Shown here: positions 31,398 to 43,126 of the stretch, piece after piece
Numbering within the stretch: position 1 is the stretch's first letter
How the letters are laid out: each line of letters opens with the position of its first letter
NCBI GenBank assembly: GCA_015501055.1
Contig: JADNYV010000046.1
Coordinates: 1 to 64,000 of the forward strand
Direction: 5' to 3'
Source of the DNA: Mucidula mucida
Lineage: Eukaryota > Basidiomycota > Agaricomycetes > Agaricales > Physalacriaceae
Length of the DNA: 64,000 bases
Position numbers and translations under genes: made by a program
Notes under the pieces: generated by a model
Told to the model about the DNA's origin: nothing
What the model saw: only the letters and a program-made list of their open reading frames with translations
Database searches by the model: none

Positions 31398-33137
31398 TTA
31401 AGCAGATATGGCGAGTACGATGATCTTGTCTTTCCCAGCCCGCAACACCATGACACGCCCATCCAGAAGAGCATCTCGGGAGGCAAGATGTTGTGAGTCT
31501 GGCACAATGGTGTCATTCAAGTACAACCCCTGGGCCTGTATGAGCTGGCGTGCCGCGGCTGTTCACTTTTCGTTAGTGGTAGTAAGGACGGAAAGAGTTT
31601 TATACGAACAATTTGACGTTACCAGACCGTACCGAGATGCTAGCTTTCCAACGGGCGTGGAGAAGATAGATTCCTCATCGCAGTAATGTAATCGTTGGTC
31701 GCCCTCGAAGGTTTTAAGGATAGTGTTGGCGTCCATGCCTTTGAATCTGTCTCGGCGCGAGCTGAAAAGTGCCTCAGTCTTTGCAACAGCCTGCTCCACG
31801 GTCTCCTCTGAATACATTGGTAAGCAAATGGGATGAGGGAGAATCTGTGGTGACATACTGCCATGGATCAATTCCGTTACTTCTGCGGCCAAGAGTTTTT
31901 GAGCGCTTCTTTTTTCAGGTCTCGCCTAAAACCGTGTCAGTCTTCGTAAGAAGAGGAGCGTAAGTGAAGATGGACCTCGTGTTCCTGAACGATTTCATCT
32001 ATATTTGATAGAGGTAATAGAGTAAAAGCTTTGAGTAATGTCTTCACATCTGCGTCCTCGACTTTTACAAAGTACTCAACAAGTCGTTAGAGCCAGGAAG
32101 AGTTGATAGGGTGAAACTCACTTGGTAAAAGTCGAATATACTTGTCAGATCTGGCTTGAGCCAGACGGCATTACCAGCACTCTTTCCAAACTTGGCTCCG
32201 GACGATGTAGTGAGCAGCGGAGTTGTTACACCAAACGGCTCGGGTGTAGGCGTCTGTAGAGACGCATTCAAACTTCTGATGAACTCGACGCCTGCGACGA
32301 TGTTTCCCCACTGGTCCGAACCACCGACTTGTATCCGGCATCCATGATGTTTGTTGAGATAATAAAAGTCGTAGCCCTGGAGGAGCTGGTAGGTAAATTC
32401 GGTGAAGGACATGCCTTGGTTTGATTCTAGGCGAGAGCGAACGCTAAAGGTTATGTTGGTAGAGGGATAATGAAGGGGTCAGAGTCATACCTCTCTCGAG
32501 CTAACATCGTGTTCACCCGTGCATGCACACCGACTTGCTGCAGAAAGTCGAGCAGTTTAAAGTTTTCATACCAAGATAGATTACTCTTGACGTCGATATC
32601 GTCGCGAATAGGCGAGAAACCACGTTTCGACGCGTACGCTGACGCGCCTCTGAAGAACTGCTTGACGCCGTCTGTAAGCTGCAGAACATTGTGTTCCACT
32701 TGTCGTATATCTGCCGGAGAGCGCTCCTTGGTTCTTCCAGATGGATCACCTACGCGTCCCGTCGCGCCGCCTATCTAAGTGATCATTATAGTGACGGTGG
32801 GGGCATGTAAGGGAGGTTGCGCACGAGAGGGATGGATTTATGACCGTGTAGTTCAAAGTGCAGTAGACACATGAGAGGGAAAAGATGGCCTATATGCAGA
32901 GCAGGTGCCAGTAGGGTCTATTCCAGAGTAAACAGTCTGAGGCGATGACTGTAAAGCATCGGCGAGTTCATGCTGCCTACAGTTGTTGTCGAGTCAGTGT
33001 ACTTTGGTTGGAATACTAACTAACTTTGTCGTTTGATGAATGAAGCCTCGATCATTCAAGTCCTGAAGAAGCGTTGAAAGGCGCCTCGTCGACAGAGTTC
33101 GCGTTGTGAACCGTCTCGACACATGATGGAAAAGCAT
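31398..33137 (-). CDS. MSY1: Mitochondrial tyrosyl-tRNA synthetase
   Basis: The ATG at 33137 begins a mitochondrial presequence-like end ([20 protein letters not shown]), then [15 protein letters not shown]. Class I signatures follow: [19 protein letters not shown] (HIGH motif), [18 protein letters not shown], the substrate block [15 protein letters not shown] and KFGKSAGNA (KMSKS-type loop). The C-terminus has the S4-like end [30 protein letters not shown], stop at 31398. Between TCS and LHIGHLF (about 32899) the frame breaks; two lost bases in a CTCTCT run would explain it. Otherwise exons join normally. It charges mitochondrial tRNA-Tyr. Its start codon lies 18 bp from that of the next, divergent gene. 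Confidence 0.87.
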
Positions 33138-33155
33138 GAAGGGTTCTGCGATCAC

Positions 33156-34172
33156 ATGACTCGCTTGTCTCCTACTTTGATGAAAGCCCGGTTTCGCGCC
33201 CTTCTGTCCTCTACCACCGTGCCAAATGCTCTGCTGTCGACCGCCATTATCTGCGCGGTCATCGTCGGCGTACGCAGACATCGTCTAGGTCGCGCAGTTT
33301 TAGCTCTACCGCCTGCGCTGTGTCTCGGCGCCGCCGCCTATCATTATGTCGCCGATCTGTCTGCAGAGTTAGATATGTGCACGGCGTGGAAGAAGATATC
33401 CCGGCTGGCCAAGATCAAGCAGGTAGGAAAGCAGTTAATTCATACCACTGCCCCTACTTGATGTCACCAGAAATTGGCAGCAAATCGAGCTGGATCATTA
33501 AAGACTTCTATCTGCTACGAAACTATATCGTCTATTCATCTGTCAAGATACGAGCGTCGCGGTATTCCAATCTTCAAACCGAACAGACTCAACGACAAAT
33601 TCTACGCCTGGTGCTTGTCCGTGACGCAACCAACGCCTCCGCCTTCGTCTCCAATTCATATGTCTATCTCATTCGTCCTCTGGTTATCCTCATTAACACG
33701 GAGTCGACCCAAGCATTCTCCTCTCGATCCCAAAGCTCCTACTTTCTCTCCCAGAATCCTTCAAAAAAAAAACCCAAACATCCTTTCTTCAGTGGAAAGA
33801 GGAAAAAAGACGACGGCATTCGTACCATCCATATCGACTATCAAAGCTGAAAACACACATGTCCTCTCTTCGGAGAGAGTAAAGAGGAGCAAAACATCAC
33901 AATCACCGAGATTTCACTCGCATACTCAGAAGCCACACTTGACGCATTCCTATCCTCCGCTTCCTACCGCACACTTGGAGAATTCGCTATGGTTCATTCC
34001 TCCTGTGGAGCCTCCTCCCTTGCGTCTCATCTACCCAACCAGCAGACGAGCACGCTCTCTTGAAAGACGAGAGGCTGGCTTTCCTCCAGGTCCTGCCAGC
34101 ACGCCCATGGTTCCCGGATCTCGTCGCTGGCGAGCAGCTCAGAAGCAGACTTTTGGACAAACACGCCCATAA
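33156..34172 (+). CDS. Hypothetical membrane-anchored protein with disordered basic tail
   Basis: Exon 1 (33156-33422; a later ATG at 33180 is also possible) encodes an N-terminal hydrophobic segment (TIICAVIVGV / AVLALPPALCLGAAAYHYV region). It joins across intron 33423-33470 to KLAANRAGSLKTSICYETIS and YERRGIPIFKPNRLNDKFYA. The rest is Ser/Pro/Lys/Arg-rich and likely disordered, ending GSRRWRAAQKQTFGQTRP. The family is not recognised. Its start lies 18-42 bp from the tyrosyl-tRNA synthetase start on the other strand. Confidence 0.55.
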
Positions 34173-34390
34173 TTAGCTTAGTTTCTTTCATTCTTCCTCC
34201 AATTATCGTATGCCATTCAACCTCACAAAAGCCCCGCCGTAGTTGGCGGATGAAAAATAACGCATAATTTCATTGTACAAGCCCGATACTGTAAACCAGG
34301 TCGTGAACATGTTCTCTATCAGCGTATATCAATCGGTACCTCCTTGTCGAAGAATATATATAGATATCAGAATGCTGAAAACAGCATCAT

Positions 34391-36045
34391 TCATTCCTCC
34401 AAGAACTCCTGAACCTGTTCCTGCACGAAAGCAGTATCCTTCGCATTAGATCCGCCGCCAGCTAAAGCATTCTGAGCCTTGCTAAGCATGCATTGGCATC
34501 GCACGTACCCATATGACCCCAGACAGAATCAATGATCACAAGTCGCGCTTTACCTTGCATGTACGAAACCTCAACCTCGCTATCCTCGGGCTATATTGAA
34601 TTCATTTAGTACCGGTAGGCTATGTCCGTGAAGCGAAACCTTACTGGAAAGTACAAGTCCGTCTTACAGGGCATGATGAGGCCCTTCGCTTTGATGCCCT
34701 CGAGGCACTTGCCCAGGTCGCCGCCTTGGGACACATCTCCTGTGTACCATGTGTCTTTGAGAGCCAACATGTCGTTGGCGTCCCAGGAGGTAAGGAAGCC
34801 TTCCTCCCATTCTTCGCGCAGGAACGAATTCAAATCGGAGTAGCTGAGAATCAAAATCAAGGAGGACCCGGACGGTCGAGAGGGGGTGGCTCACAGGCCG
34901 TCATGCAGGTACTGATGGTCTCGGAACCACTGGGCGTGGAATTTAGTGGGCTACTGATAGATTCGGAAGTCTGCTTACCGCTTGGCCATAAGCCCACGCG
35001 CTGTAGACACGTCCAAATGCGCGCAGGCCCTGGCTGGGGATAGTCTTGTAGTGGCCGTTCTCAAAGTCCTTGGAAGCCACGAGCGCGGCGGTGGGTCCTT
35101 CCAAGAAACTATGGTACAAGCACGTTGATCGAAGAGACGGAGATTAAAGCCGTGAACTGACCACTTGTTGTGGGGACTCGTGCGAGCAGAAGCACAGATA
35201 GAGATAAACCTATGAAGATGATTGGTCGACGCATGGATAGTCGAGACCGCGTCTACCGTTCGACCAGATTGGGAAACAGGACTGCCCAATGGTAGGCCTG
35301 TGGAACATGAATCCAATGGACCATGACTATCACACCGAAGATAGTACCTGCTGACCGCCCATTGAAAAGCCGATCACACAATGAACCGCAGAGATTCCGA
35401 GGTGTTTGGTGAGTACGGCATGTTGCGCACGTCTGGCAGCAGTCAAGAAAGGAACGTAGTATTTTGGGGGTCCAAACCTACATATTATCTTGGTACGAGA
35501 CCGCAGGGAAATACGGGCCATTGTACGGAGCCGGCTATAGATACGGTTAAGAAGATCCTGCGGACGAGGAATATAATCAGACGTACGGTATTGGATGGCG
35601 ATGAGGACTAGTACGTTGTGCCGCAACACAAGATCTACGATTGAGGCCGAAGAGGATAGCAAGGAATCAAGTGCTCACCTCGCCATTAGCGAACAAGGCA
35701 AATGTAACGATAAAGTATTTGCGCGGGTCCAGGGCCTGATCATGGCACGAAAGTATAGCGAGTTGACTGGGACAGACAGAACGAGAGAGCTTGCCTTGTT
35801 CTCTCCTACCATGTAGGACTGATCTAGATTGAGAAGCAAGTAGAGTACGTTAGCACGAAGGGGTGCGCCAGAGGATGCGGGTGCAGACTTGATAGCTTGG
35901 CGCCATAGCAAGTGGGAAAGACGACACAGGGATTAGCAGGATCCCCATAAGTACAATATGCGGTAACGGCGTCTGGCAGAACGCCACCAAGAACGGGGAA
36001 GCGGCCATGATGGTAAAGCTGCGGTTTGTGGGGGGCGGTTGACAT
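34391..36045 (-). CDS. Alpha/beta-hydrolase of the homoserine O-acetyltransferase (MetX) superfamily
   Basis: The ATG at 36045 begins MSTAPHKPQLYHHGRFPVLG, then VTAYCTYGDPANPCVVFPTC, SYMVGENKALDPRKYFIVTF, PYNGPYFPAVSYQDNIRAQH and the nucleophile elbow CVIGFSMGGQQ. Later exons carry the cap region (DLNSFLREEWEEGFLTSWDA) and the end KDTAFVQEQVQEFLEE, stop at 34391. A GC-AG intron (complement 35736-35794) links GENK to ALDPRKY. In this superfamily the serine transfers acyl groups (homoserine acetyltransferase, deacetylcephalosporin acetyltransferase) or hydrolyses esters. Fungal members like this one mostly lack an assigned substrate. The GxSxG serine and the fold are clear; activity is not. Confidence 0.78.
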
Positions 36046-36281
36046 GAAGGACGAGTGCCAGAAGACGGGCATGATGGGCAAGAGTAGTGTGAGTATATTG
36101 AACTACAATAATACATACAGCGGAAAGATAGCGAGGGAAACCTAAAGAAATGCAGCGTGGGCACGTGAAGACCATTTTGAGCGTGCCGGATGCTACCGCA
36201 GCGGAGCTTGAAGTACCTTGATAGAGTTCAGCCACGGTTACCTTTTTCCGCGATAAGTCTTGACCAGCAACTACCTCAAGA

Positions 36282-36930
36282 ATGGGCTGTGAGTGTCGCC
36301 ATCGTCCTCTGCGATGGAAATGCTGACTTTTTTTGACTGATAGCCAACAAACCTCGTGGACTGCAAGCCGCTCGCAAATTGCGCAATGACCGCCGCGAAA
36401 ACCGCTGGGTGGGCAACCATCGCATCATCAGATTTTTCCGTTCGCTGACGAGGGACACAGGCGGACAAGGCCTACAAAAAACGGGCACTCGGAAACGTCT
36501 ACAAGACGTCGCCCACTGGTGGATCATCGCACGCCAAGGGAATCGTGCTCGAGAAGGTCGGTGTTGAGGCCAAGCAGCCCAACTCTGCCATCCGGAAATG
36601 TGTCCGGGTGCAGCTCATTAAGAACGGCAAGAAGGTCACTGCTTTCGTGCCCGTGAGTTGCATCGACTGTTTTTTTTTCCGACGTGCTCTGATGGTGTAT
36701 GCAGAATGATGGTTGCCTCAACTTTGTCGATGAGAACGATGAGGTCCTGATCTCTGGTTTCGGTCGTCGCGGCAAGGCCAAGGGTGATATTCCCGGAGTG
36801 CGCTTCAAGGTCGTCAAAGTCTCTGGCGTCGGTCTACTTGCCCTCTGGAAAGAGAAGAAGGTTGGTTGTCCTTTGTGCTCTCCCTCGCTAATCGCTTACC
36901 ACGTATGATCAGGAAAAGCCTCGGTCATAA
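36282..36930 (+). CDS. RPS23: 40S ribosomal protein uS12 (Rps23)
   Basis: Five exons (36282-36288, 36344-36408, 36461-36652, 36705-36860, 36913-36930) give exactly 145 residues, the standard length. The first coding exon is only 7 bases (ATGGGCT). The protein reads [32 protein letters not shown], the decoding-centre loop [19 protein letters not shown] and [20 protein letters not shown], ending KPRS. The proline in KQPNSA, hydroxylated in eukaryotes, is present. It acts in the small-subunit decoding site. All junctions are in frame. Confidence 0.95.
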
Positions 36931-37138
36931 ATCTGTCGTGCTTTTGGTTCTTCTGCTGTCGATTCATGAACATGCTTCAATGCTCTCTCTCATTATGCCA
37001 TGCAATTTCCCACAATACAAGTATGCGTATTTTGTTGTAATTGTACAGTTCGCATCGTAAGATATGGCATCGGGCGGTCTCATCCGATTGACACCTTGAG
37101 TACCTCAAAATTGATGAAAAACACAGCCACTTTCTGGC

Positions 37139-38563
37139 ATGTCTCGCCCCCTGCTGCCTCCTCGTCGTACTGTGCCAGCTGTCCCGGTTCAGAGCAGCGC
37201 TGACGATGACGAGATCGCGAAACCAATGGGAATTGCAGCGAGAATAGCTAGTCTGCAATTGGACCAAAAGGGACATCCCTTAGCGAAACCGCCTCCGCCA
37301 GCACCGCGTGCGAGAGCAGAGCCGCGGGTGCTAATCGCCGCTGTCGACGACGAGCAGACGACGGGTGTGCCATGTCCTACCCCAGAGGAGCTCGCTGCAC
37401 GGGGACCCGACTATATCAGACTAATCTCTCGACCCGTACCCTCGCCACATAGCTTTAATGACGCGCCACCTCCACCACCTCCCCGGCGTCTGCCGCCCAA
37501 GCCGACTCGGCTGCCCACTCCCCCTCCAGAACCAGAACCTGAGCCAGAACCAGAGCCAGCAGCTACCGAGTCTTGTCTGAAATGCCACGACTTTTCCTAC
37601 GTGGACGCGCACGCAGCCCAATTCCCGCGCCACACTGTCCATTCTCTCGATGCCCTCGCGTCCGATCTGACTTCGCCCTTTGATTCCGAAACGGAAAAGT
37701 GCAGGGCCCTCTTCACGTGGATGCACCACAACATCGCGTACGACTGCGACGCGTTCTTTTCCGGGAACCTGCGGGCCGCGACTGCAGAGTCCACGCTCCA
37801 TCGGGCTCGCCGTCTGCGATGGGTACGCAGGCCTCTTTCTCTACCTCGCCGAGCGCGTCGGCATCCAGGCGATGAAGGTCGGCGGGCACGGGAAAGGCTT
37901 TGGGTACCCGCCCTCGGCCCCGACGCGCCCACCCCGCCGTTCCAGGGCAACCACGCGTGGAACTGCGTGCTCATGGACGGCGACTGGCGCCTCATCGACT
38001 GCTGCTGGGGCGCTGGGGCGCTCGAGGGCGCCATGTACACGCCCCGCTTCACGCCGTCGTGGTTCACCGCTACCCCAGCAGAGTTTGGCCGCCGCCATTT
38101 CCCCGAGGATCCCGGATACCAGCTCATCGCGCCAGACGACGGCGGTCCTGTATCCTGGGAGCAGTACATCCTCGAGCCGCCGGGGCCTGTTATCTTCAAA
38201 GACTTTTATGAGCTCAATTTTCATCCATATCTCATCCAGCCCCCAGAGCAGCATCTTCAGGGCGGCAGCTGGGTCAGCTTTCAGATTTTCAAGTTTTGTG
38301 AGCACATGTCGAGGGAGGAGCAGGACAACTATGTTTATTTCATTAATTTACCGGACGGTACTAGAACGCCGCTTCGTGTCGGGGAGGAGGGTGCATGGGG
38401 AGCCAGTATCTATATTCCTAGTGGCGGCGGCGAGTTGTCACTCTACTACGTAACATCATGCGGAGGACAGGATGCCAAAGGTCTGGGGGTGGCTGGCTTT
38501 GAACGCGCCAACGGTCGCAAAGCCATGTCCTTTGGTGGCATGTTGAGGTGGACTGTAGTATAG
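37139..38563 (+). CDS. Cyk3-like protein with transglutaminase-type domain (frame damaged)
   Basis: The single long frame begins MSRPLLPPRRTVPAVPVQ, runs through Pro-rich sequence (PPPPPPRRLPPKPTRLPTPP, then an EPEPEP run) and enters a transgluta-minase-like domain: CRALFTWMHHNIAYDCDAFF, GNHAWNCVLMDGDWRLIDCC. The catalytic-cysteine segment expected between them, GLAVCDGYAGLFLYLAERVG and GGHGKGFGYPPSAP, is encoded in another frame at 37805-37915. The annotated frame therefore reads nonsense across about 40 codons. Two compensating shifts, explained by small base losses, would restore Cys-His-Asp. Yeast Cyk3 promotes primary septum formation at cytokinesis and its transglutaminase-like domain is usually inactive. 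Here all three triad residues appear present, as in KY-peptidase-type proteins. The start is chosen as the first ATG. Confidence 0.75.
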   Translation: MSRPLLPPRRTVPAVPVQSSADDDEIAKPMGIAARIASLQLDQKGHPLAKPPPPAPRARAEPRVLIAAVDDEQTTGVPCPTPEELAARGPDYIRLISRPVPSPHSFNDAPPPPPPRRLPPKPTRLPTPPPEPEPEPEPEPAATESCLKCHDFSYVDAHAAQFPRHTVHSLDALASDLTSPFDSETEKCRALFTWMHHNIAYDCDAFFSGNLRAATAESTLHRARRLRWVRRPLSLPRRARRHPGDEGRRARERLWVPALGPDAPTPPFQGNHAWNCVLMDGDWRLIDCCWGAGALEGAMYTPRFTPSWFTATPAEFGRRHFPEDPGYQLIAPDDGGPVSWEQYILEPPGPVIFKDFYELNFHPYLIQPPEQHLQGGSWVSFQIFKFCEHMSREEQDNYVYFINLPDGTRTPLRVGEEGAWGASIYIPSGGGELSLYYVTSCGGQDAKGLGVAGFERANGRKAMSFGGMLRWTVV

Positions 38564-38745
38564 CACGTTGTACAACTAGAATATGAACGAGTGCTGAGTT
38601 GGGATACTAATGACATGGTGATGGTAAAAAATACAGTTTCTGCTATGTGGTACGACGGATGAGATAAACGAAAACACAACAGACCTCTAGCGTAGTAGTA
38701 TAATGCAGAGCAATAAGTAGTTAGTAATGCTAGCGTGCGCAGGTA

Positions 38746-41700
38746 TTAATATGCAAGAGTCTCCTTCCACCTTTCTACCAACTTCTCACCAGCAAACACT
38801 TCCTGCAGTACTTCCCTGACGTCCTCTACGTAGACAAACTTGATCCCAGTCTTCACGCTTTGTGGAACATTCTCTTCGATATCCGCCCTGTTAGCAGCCG
38901 GGGCAATGATCGTCTTGATACCGGCGCGGTGTGCAGCCAGAATCTTCTCTTTCAAGCCACCGACTGGAAGCACCTGTCCAACTAACGAAATCTCTCCAGT
39001 CATCGCTGGATCCAAATGAGCATCAATCTGCAAAAGAACAATTCAAGACCCACCAATATCGGGATTTATCCTGGTCTTTGTGAAAAGAGAGACAAAGGCA
39101 GATAATATCGCTGTACCGGCACTCGGGCCCTCTTTACCTATGCTTCCCTCTGGCATATGCACATGGATATCCCGATCGGTCAGGAATTGCTCGTTGGCAC
39201 TTTCAGTGATTCCCAACTCAAATGCGTGCGCCTTGACCCAGCTCAGTCCGATTTGGGCACTCTCCCTGATGACCTCGCCAAGTTTACCGGTGAGCTGAAG
39301 ACCGCCTTTTCCAGGCATACTCTACGCGCCAATCAGTAACATACATAGCGTCAAGTCGAAAATAACATACCATAGCTTCCACAGGCATGACAGCGCCAGA
39401 GCCATTACCCAAATAACCAAGACCGGTGCTCACGCCAGGAGGAGGTGTATGCACATACATTCGGTCTTTCTGATAGATCGGAGGGCCGACATAGTCCTTC
39501 AAGGTATCTGGAGTGATACGTACATGCACACTCTCTGGGATAGTCATAGGCTTCCTTTCCCGAGTCGTCACTGTCTTCTTGTCGTCAAGTGCTTCGGATG
39601 ACGCCACGCTCGGCTCATTGCTAGGCGGTTCCTGAGATTCGACATACGTCGTAGAGGCTTCAGGAGCTGTACTTGCTTCTGTAGCAACCGGTGGCTCCGG
39701 AAACACGTCCTCTCCCAAATCCTGAACGAGTTTGAGTGCAGCCTTTCTGTAAATCTGAAGCACGAAGACAATTTAATGCTTGTCAGAGAAAACAACGACA
39801 TGCACACCTTTTCGATGTGCTTCTTGAGATTTCTGACACCACTTTCACGGCAATAGTACTTGATCAAAACGTCAACAGCGGATGGTTCCAACAAGACATC
39901 GGCCTCCTTCAAACCAGACGATTCCTTCGCTTGAGGACCAAGATATTTGTCTGCAATGACAGCTTTCTCTTCTGAAACGTAGCCACTAACTTCCAGAACC
40001 TCCATTCGGTCCAAAAGTGGAGCCGGAATGGTGTCCAGATTGTTCGCTATGGGCACGTCAGTCGCAAATCGCATACGTGGTAGCGCCAGACCGACCGGTG
40101 CAGACGAAGAGAACCCGAGAAAGGTCAACGGGAACATCCATGCTGCAATGACCTTGAGCACGCGCTCAATGATAAGATAGTAGACGCACTAGTGGTCCAA
40201 GAAGCTGTTGTTCTGCTCAGGGTCTAGCATTTCCAAAAGCGCACTAGAAGGATCGCCATTGATACCACGGCCAATCTTATCCACCTCATCGATCAACACC
40301 AGCGGGTTTTCCGTCCCAACACGTTTCAAGGCTTGGATGATCTTGCCAGGCAGCGCACTAAAAGCAAGGAGTTAAACGGATTCTGAGACTGAGAAAATGG
40401 CTCTAACCCAACGTAAGTTCTGCGGTGACCTTTTATCTCAGCAACATCGGTTAATCCACCAACAGAGAATCGGAAGAATTGTCGATTGAGAGCTCGCGAA
40501 ATTGACTTTCCGATGGAGGTCTTTCCGACACCGGGAGGACCAACAAGACAAATGATCTTGCCTTCAACTGTACCGCGTAGTTTGCCGACAGCTAAGAATT
40601 CGAGGATACGATCTTTGACATCCTTCAAGCCGTAGTGATCTTCATCCAGAACGACTTGGGCATTAGGGATAGAATAGTTCTCTGTAGAGTGTTGACCCCA
40701 TGGAATCTAGTCAAGTTGAGTCGCACATATGGGCCATCCGCAAATAATACTTACCTGGGTCAACCACTCGAGGTAATTCCGTGTCACATTAGCCTCAGAG
40801 GCGGCGGGTTCCAATCCAGCAAGTTTACTAATTTCCTCGTCGAAGACTTTGCGTACAGCTTCGGGCATCTTAAGGACAGCGGCCCGCTCTTTGAACTTTT
40901 CGATGAGCTTGTCCTTACCGTCCGACTCCATGCCAAGTTCCTTCTTTATGCCTTTCAGCTGCTCCATCAGATAGTACTCCCTCTGACGCTTAGCAATCTT
41001 GGTGTCCACGTCCCTGGAGATCTTGCTCTGTAACTGTGCGTTGATGAGCTCCTTCTTCAAGACTAGCAGCGCTTTCTTAAGACGATCTTCCACGACGAGA
41101 CTTTCCAACACGTCCTGCAGTTCGCCAACATCGCCCGTCGAGACAGCAGCTGCGAAATCGGCGAGCTTGTCAGGCTCATCGAAGACATTCGACGCGATCT
41201 GGTTGATGGAGAAGTTGGTGATCTGATCGCGGAAGAGAGGGTTGAGCTGAGCAATGTCTTTGAAGACCGAGACGATTTCGGACATAAACGCGCGGACGTG
41301 ATGATTTTCCTTGTTGTAGGGCTGAGTAGATAGATTCTCGACCTTGACGATAGAAATGTCATGATTGTGCAGGAATGAGGTTTGCGGGGTACCTGTTGAG
41401 ACATTTTGAACGTCAAATCGATAATGTAGATAGCACATGTTCGTACCAGAAATACCATCTTCTAGGACAGGAGAAGGTGGTGGAGTTAGCAACTGGCTTT
41501 CCTCGTCGACTGTTTCCGGCCCAACTGTTTCCACTGTTGCGTTGGCAGAACCGCCAGCCTTGAGTAGAGATGTTATCCTGATTCTCCGATGTGGGTAAAG
41601 AACTGCGGTGAGACCTTCTTCCTTTTCATCCTGAGGATTTGCGCTGAAAACACTGGTTATTTGGGCGAAGACACCAACGGGATGCACGGAATCCAAATTC

Positions 41701-42347
41701 GTTATGACATCGCTGTCCGAATGTTCGTCCTTGAGAAGGAAAGCACCAAGATACGGTTGACCGCGTTTCATCATATCCTTGATGGCAGCGACGACGTGGG
41801 GGTCCCGTACGACGACAGCTTTATAGAAACCGGGGAAGAGCGGACGGCGAACGATGGGTAAAGCCAAAACCTGGGGATAAACTTCCGGAACCGACTGTCG
41901 AGCAATGGTTCCCGACTGGCGCGAAGACGACGACGGGGGCTTGTTACCACCACTACTGGACGATGAAGGAGGCGTGGAATCGCTGGATGAAGGTGGCGCA
42001 GACTCTGCCGAGGACGAATTCGAAGGACTCTCGTCATCCGACGACGACAGTCTGATTTTAGCCTCTTCTATTTCCTCTGCCTCTTCCGCCTCGTCGAGAG
42101 CCTTCTTGTCCTCTTCGTCAGCTTCGTCGCCGGCCCTCGGCTTGGAGTTTATCCATCGTGGATGGCCAACGGTTGGCGACCGTTGTATGAGTCGCGAGAC
42201 GGAAGAGGAAAAGGATCTGCTGTCCCAACCATTCACGAGCGACGACGCCCGCGAAACAATTTCAAAGGTCGACAGAGCGCGTCGCGGACATTGCTGTCTC
42301 AATGACGGGATGGCGCCCGACCGCAGACTCCTTCCGAGCCAGCTCAT
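38746..42347 (-). CDS. PIM1: Mitochondrial ATP-dependent Lon protease
   Basis: The ATG at 42347 begins an Arg-rich presequence ([20 protein letters not shown]), then an acidic linker and the Lon N-domain ([20 protein letters not shown]). The AAA+ core shows Walker [22 protein letters not shown], Walker [12 protein letters not shown] and [14 protein letters not shown]. The protease domain has the Ser-Lys dyad: serine in KEGPSAGTA and lysine in [16 protein letters not shown]. The stop is at 38746 (complement). About eight introns interrupt the 3' half; the junctions I checked, such as [11 protein letters not shown], keep frame. A Ser/Glu-rich insert lies before [13 protein letters not shown]. 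Lon degrades misfolded matrix proteins and binds mitochondrial DNA. Length is in the normal range. Confidence 0.92.
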
Positions 42348-42619
42348 AGCGGCAGACGACTGCCAGCTAAGAGAGAGATATTCCCGTCAAAGTAGTCCTC
42401 GACGCCGTGTCCGGCGATGAGAACGAGGGGAATAGAGGGTGTCGAAAAGTAGTTGGTAAGAATTAAGCCTGACGCAAGCTCGAATGCAAATTTGGCTTCC
42501 CAATCAGTCTCACATAAGCTGATTACCCATTCTGGGGGTTATCTGATACGATAACGAACAAACCCAAACTACAAGATATACTCAGACTGGAATATACGAG
42601 AATAATGTACGCGGACGGG

Positions 42620-43126
42620 TCATATCTTGCCCTCAAATGGTACTGTGAGAAGCCCAGCGCTAATTTCTGCACCATCTGCAGGATGCGCACGTCGCTTTTC
42701 GTCCGAAGGCATTGCAATGAACACTGTCAGTTGTAGTGACGATGGTACCACTTTTTGGCGTATTGAGCCACTATCCGAGTTCGAATCCACAGTAGAGCTT
42801 GACCAGTCTTTCAGCTTGAACAACAAGGACCGCACACTCTTCTTCGTCTTGGGTTGGTTTGTAATGGAAGTAATCTTTTGGACGGAGACTGGCTATGTAG
42901 ACGTTCAGCAAACAGAGCCCAGACGTGTGAAGACATTCCTTGCCTTGATGTCATGCCAGCCAGATTCGTGACAAGGTGCATCAATCCATACATCGTGAAA
43001 CGCAGGCCGTTTTGGCGTCGTAAATCTTGAAGCATAATAAATTGGCCGCACGTCCAGCCCGAGTCTTCGTCTTCTCCGATTGCGCCGGACGCGCCAGACA
43101 CAGTACACCATGCATAATAAGGTCAT
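42620..43126 (-). CDS. Hypothetical single-pass membrane protein
   Basis: The ATG at 43126 starts a hydrophobic segment (MTLLCMVYCVWRVRRNRRRR) followed by RPAFHDVWIDAPCHESGWHD. A GC-AG intron (complement 42893-42943, donor GCAAGG) joins WHDIK to PVSVQKITSITNQPKTKKSV. The C-terminus reads LQLTVFIAMPSDEKR and EISAGLLTVPFEGKI. The IAMPS...GLxxVP ending recurs, from memory, in basidiomycete proteins of unknown function. Upstream exons are likely: PPHRYTSCSIVGS is open before the ATG with an acceptor at 43166, and a further segment HFHEWPHDI lies before that. The 5' end is therefore uncertain. Confidence 0.55.

Noticed and set aside
33320..33850. 176-codon plus-strand ORF
   Set aside because: It overlaps the spliced hypothetical gene (33156-34172) in another frame and crosses its exon-intron-exon boundary without motif support.
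37680..38453. 257-codon plus-strand ORF as a separate gene
   Set aside because: Only its first part (37805-37915) is protein-like, being the misplaced catalytic segment of the Cyk3-like gene. The rest is a shadow.
42627..42971. 114-codon plus-strand ORF
   Set aside because: The opposite strand carries the spliced IAMPS...GLLTVP protein, which has better sequence character and clean splice joining.
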